DNA of 6,930 nt from an uncultured Eubacterium sp. GTDB lineage: Bacteria > Bacillota_A > Clostridia > Lachnospirales > Lachnospiraceae. A program made the position numbers and the translations under genes. The stretch's first letter is position 1. Every line of letters starts with the position of its first letter. The stretch spans positions 1-6,930 of the forward strand of contig CAQBGY010000171.1 of assembly GCA_948759685.1 (NCBI GenBank), written 5' to 3'. The notes under the pieces are model-generated. The model made no database searches, was not told the DNA's origin, and was given only the letters and a program-made list of their open reading frames with translations. Positions 5,766 to 6,930 of this stretch are shown piece after piece.

Positions 5766-6930
5766 GAGTTCCTATTATGAGAAGTTTCTCGCTACTGGGG
5801 AGGTGAAGTGCATTGACGAGGAGATTCCGTTTGAAATACCTGCTACTTGGGAATGGTGTAGATTAGGATATATTTTCTCACATTGCACAGGAAAGGCTTT
5901 GAACGGCACTAATAGAAAAGGAAATTTATACACATATATTACTACATCGAATCTCTATTGGGATAGATTTGAATTATCTTCCTTAAAAGAAATGTATTTT
6001 ACTGAAGAGGAATTGGGAAAATGTACAGCTACTAAAGGCGACTTATTGGTATGCGAGGGTGGAGATATTGGAAGAAGTGCAATATGGAATTATGACTATA
6101 ACATTAGGATTCAAAATCATATTCATAAACTGCGGTCTTACATCCCATTGTGTACACGATTTTTCTACTATGTAATGTATTTATACAAGGGCATAGGTTA
6201 TATCGGTGGCAAAGGAATTGGAATCCAAGGATTATCATCTGGGGCATTGCACAATATTCTTATCCCTACTCCTTCAATTAACGAGCAAAAGCGTATTATT
6301 TCTCAAATAGAAGCAATTATGCCAATCGCTGTCAAATACGAAAAATCTCAAGAAGAATTAAATCAACTAAACGATAGCATTCATAATAGGCTTAGAAAAT
6401 CCATTCTTCAAGAAGCAATCCAAGGCAAACTCGTCCCTCAGATTCCGGAAGAAAGAACTGCACAAGAATTACTTGAGCAGATACGGCAGGAGAAACAAAA
6501 GCTCGTAAAAGAGGGCAAGCTAAAGAAGTTTGCACTGTCTGATTCTGTTATCTATAAAGGTGACGATAACAAGTACTTCGAGAAGAATGGAAATACGGAA
6601 ATGAATATTACTGACGAGATTCCATTTGAAATACCTGATAGCTGGAGTTGGGTAAGACTTAACGATATATGTTCTTATATCCAAAGAGGGAAGTCACCTA
6701 AATACTCTCTGATAAAGAAATACCCTGTTGTAGCGCAAAAGTGTAATCAATGGAGTGGTTTCTCAATAGATAAAGCCCAATTCATAGATCCAGATACTTT
6801 ATCATCGTATGGTGAAGAACGTATTTTACAGGACGGAGATTTAATGTGGAACTCTACAGGATTGGGAACATTAGGACGAATGGCAATTTATTGTAGTACC
6901 TTAAACCCGTATGAATTGGCTGTGGCAGAT
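5746..6930 (+). CDS. hsdS: Type I restriction-modification specificity subunit, 5'-truncated cassette; 3' end outside window
   Basis: HsdS is the DNA-recognition subunit of type I restriction-modification enzymes; two target recognition domains (TRDs) each read half of a bipartite site. The frame is open for 395 codons to the right edge. TRD1 starts at DEEIPFEIPATWEWCRLG (24-41), includes KGDLLVCEGGDIGRS, and ends near NEQKRIISQIEAI (~179-191). A helical central conserved region follows (~192-265), with SILQEAIQGKLVPQ and a charged QIRQEKQKLVKEGKLKK stretch. TRD2 starts at DEIPFEIPDSWSWVRL (290-305), includes DGDLMWNSTGLGTLGRMA, and is cut by the window. Full-length Bacteroidales HsdS proteins normally have an ILQ.AIQGKLVPQ-type segment of roughly 70 residues before TRD1. 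Here it is missing: stops (TAA TAA) sit just upstream of the first ATG, and only SSYYEKFLATGEVK precedes TRD1. It is therefore probably a silent or alternative cassette completed by recombination. No clear promoter was found. Confidence 0.85.
   Translation, partial: MVFTNSLSSYYEKFLATGEVKCIDEEIPFEIPATWEWCRLGYIFSHCTGKALNGTNRKGNLYTYITTSNLYWDRFELSSLKEMYFTEEELGKCTATKGDLLVCEGGDIGRSAIWNYDYNIRIQNHIHKLRSYIPLCTRFFYYVMYLYKGIGYIGGKGIGIQGLSSGALHNILIPTPSINEQKRIISQIEAIMPIAVKYEKSQEELNQLNDSIHNRLRKSILQEAIQGKLVPQIPEERTAQELLEQIRQEKQKLVKEGKLKKFALSDSVIYKGDDNKYFEKNGNTEMNITDEIPFEIPDSWSWVRLNDICSYIQRGKSPKYSLIKKYPVVAQKCNQWSGFSIDKAQFIDPDTLSSYGEERILQDGDLMWNSTGLGTLGRMAIYCSTLNPYELAVAD
5821..5842 (+). repeat. TRD-start direct repeat, copy 1
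   Basis: These 22 bp encode EIPFEIP plus the first base of the next codon at the start of TRD1. They match 6616-6637 at 21 of 22 positions (single G/A difference in the Pro codon), 795 bp apart in the same orientation. Such conserved tracts at TRD boundaries allow homologous or site-specific exchange of recognition domains. Confidence 0.75.
6616..6637 (+). repeat. TRD-start direct repeat, copy 2
   Basis: Second copy of the tract described at 5821-5842, at the start of TRD2. The reading phase is identical, so exchange between the copies would keep the hsdS frame and move a whole TRD. Confidence 0.75.

Noticed and set aside
5754..5770. Minus-strand TGAATTTG as a -7 element for the recombinase gene
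   Set aside because: One mismatch to TAnnTTTG and no convincing -33 element; kept only as a weak possibility.
1..6930. CRISPR arrays, tRNA or rRNA genes, insertion sequences
   Set aside because: No regularly spaced repeats with unique spacers, no cloverleaf or rRNA-like segment, and no transposase frame seen on either strand.

Overview
The window looks like part of an integrated mobilizable element from a member of the Bacteroidales (Bacteroides, Parabacteroides or a close relative). This rests on recognised protein families: a DUF3987 ATPase, a DUF6371 zinc-ribbon/Toprim protein, a Bacteroides-type MobC/relaxase pair, and HsdS halves that begin with the DEIPFEIP motif. The base composition is moderately AT-rich and Shine-Dalgarno sites are scarce, which fits. 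No database search was possible, so family names come from motif recognition.

Layout, left to right. (1) Positions 3-2374 hold two replication-type genes on the + strand: a 5'-cut P-loop ATPase with a C-terminal winged helix, and a zinc-ribbon/Toprim primase-like protein. They are separated by a 113-bp spacer packed with direct and inverted copies of an AACTGCAA word. (2) Positions 2375-2669 are non-coding and rich in nested, partly competing inverted repeats. Placed directly before the mobilization genes, this is the best oriT candidate. (3) Positions 2670-4853 hold a compact + strand mobilization operon: a ribbon-helix-helix MobC-like accessory protein, a relaxase with an H-x-D...H-x-H metal site, and a coiled-coil protein with a C-terminal membrane anchor. 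(4) A 10-bp perfect hairpin (4858-4890) separates this operon from a convergent gene. (5) On the - strand (4894-5700, possibly from 5730) lies a short tyrosine recombinase with a complete catalytic set. (6) Divergent from it, and running off the right edge, is a type I restriction specificity gene (hsdS) that lacks its normal N-terminal conserved segment. The 60 bp between the two carry a symmetric arrangement of short repeats.

Working model. The left part supplies replication and conjugative mobilization of the element. The right part is the edge of a type I restriction-modification locus in which a dedicated recombinase probably swaps hsdS sequence between silent and expressed copies. The partner hsdS, hsdM and hsdR genes would lie to the right of the window. 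The phase-variable restriction system may be cargo of the mobile element, but the element boundaries are not visible, so this remains inference.
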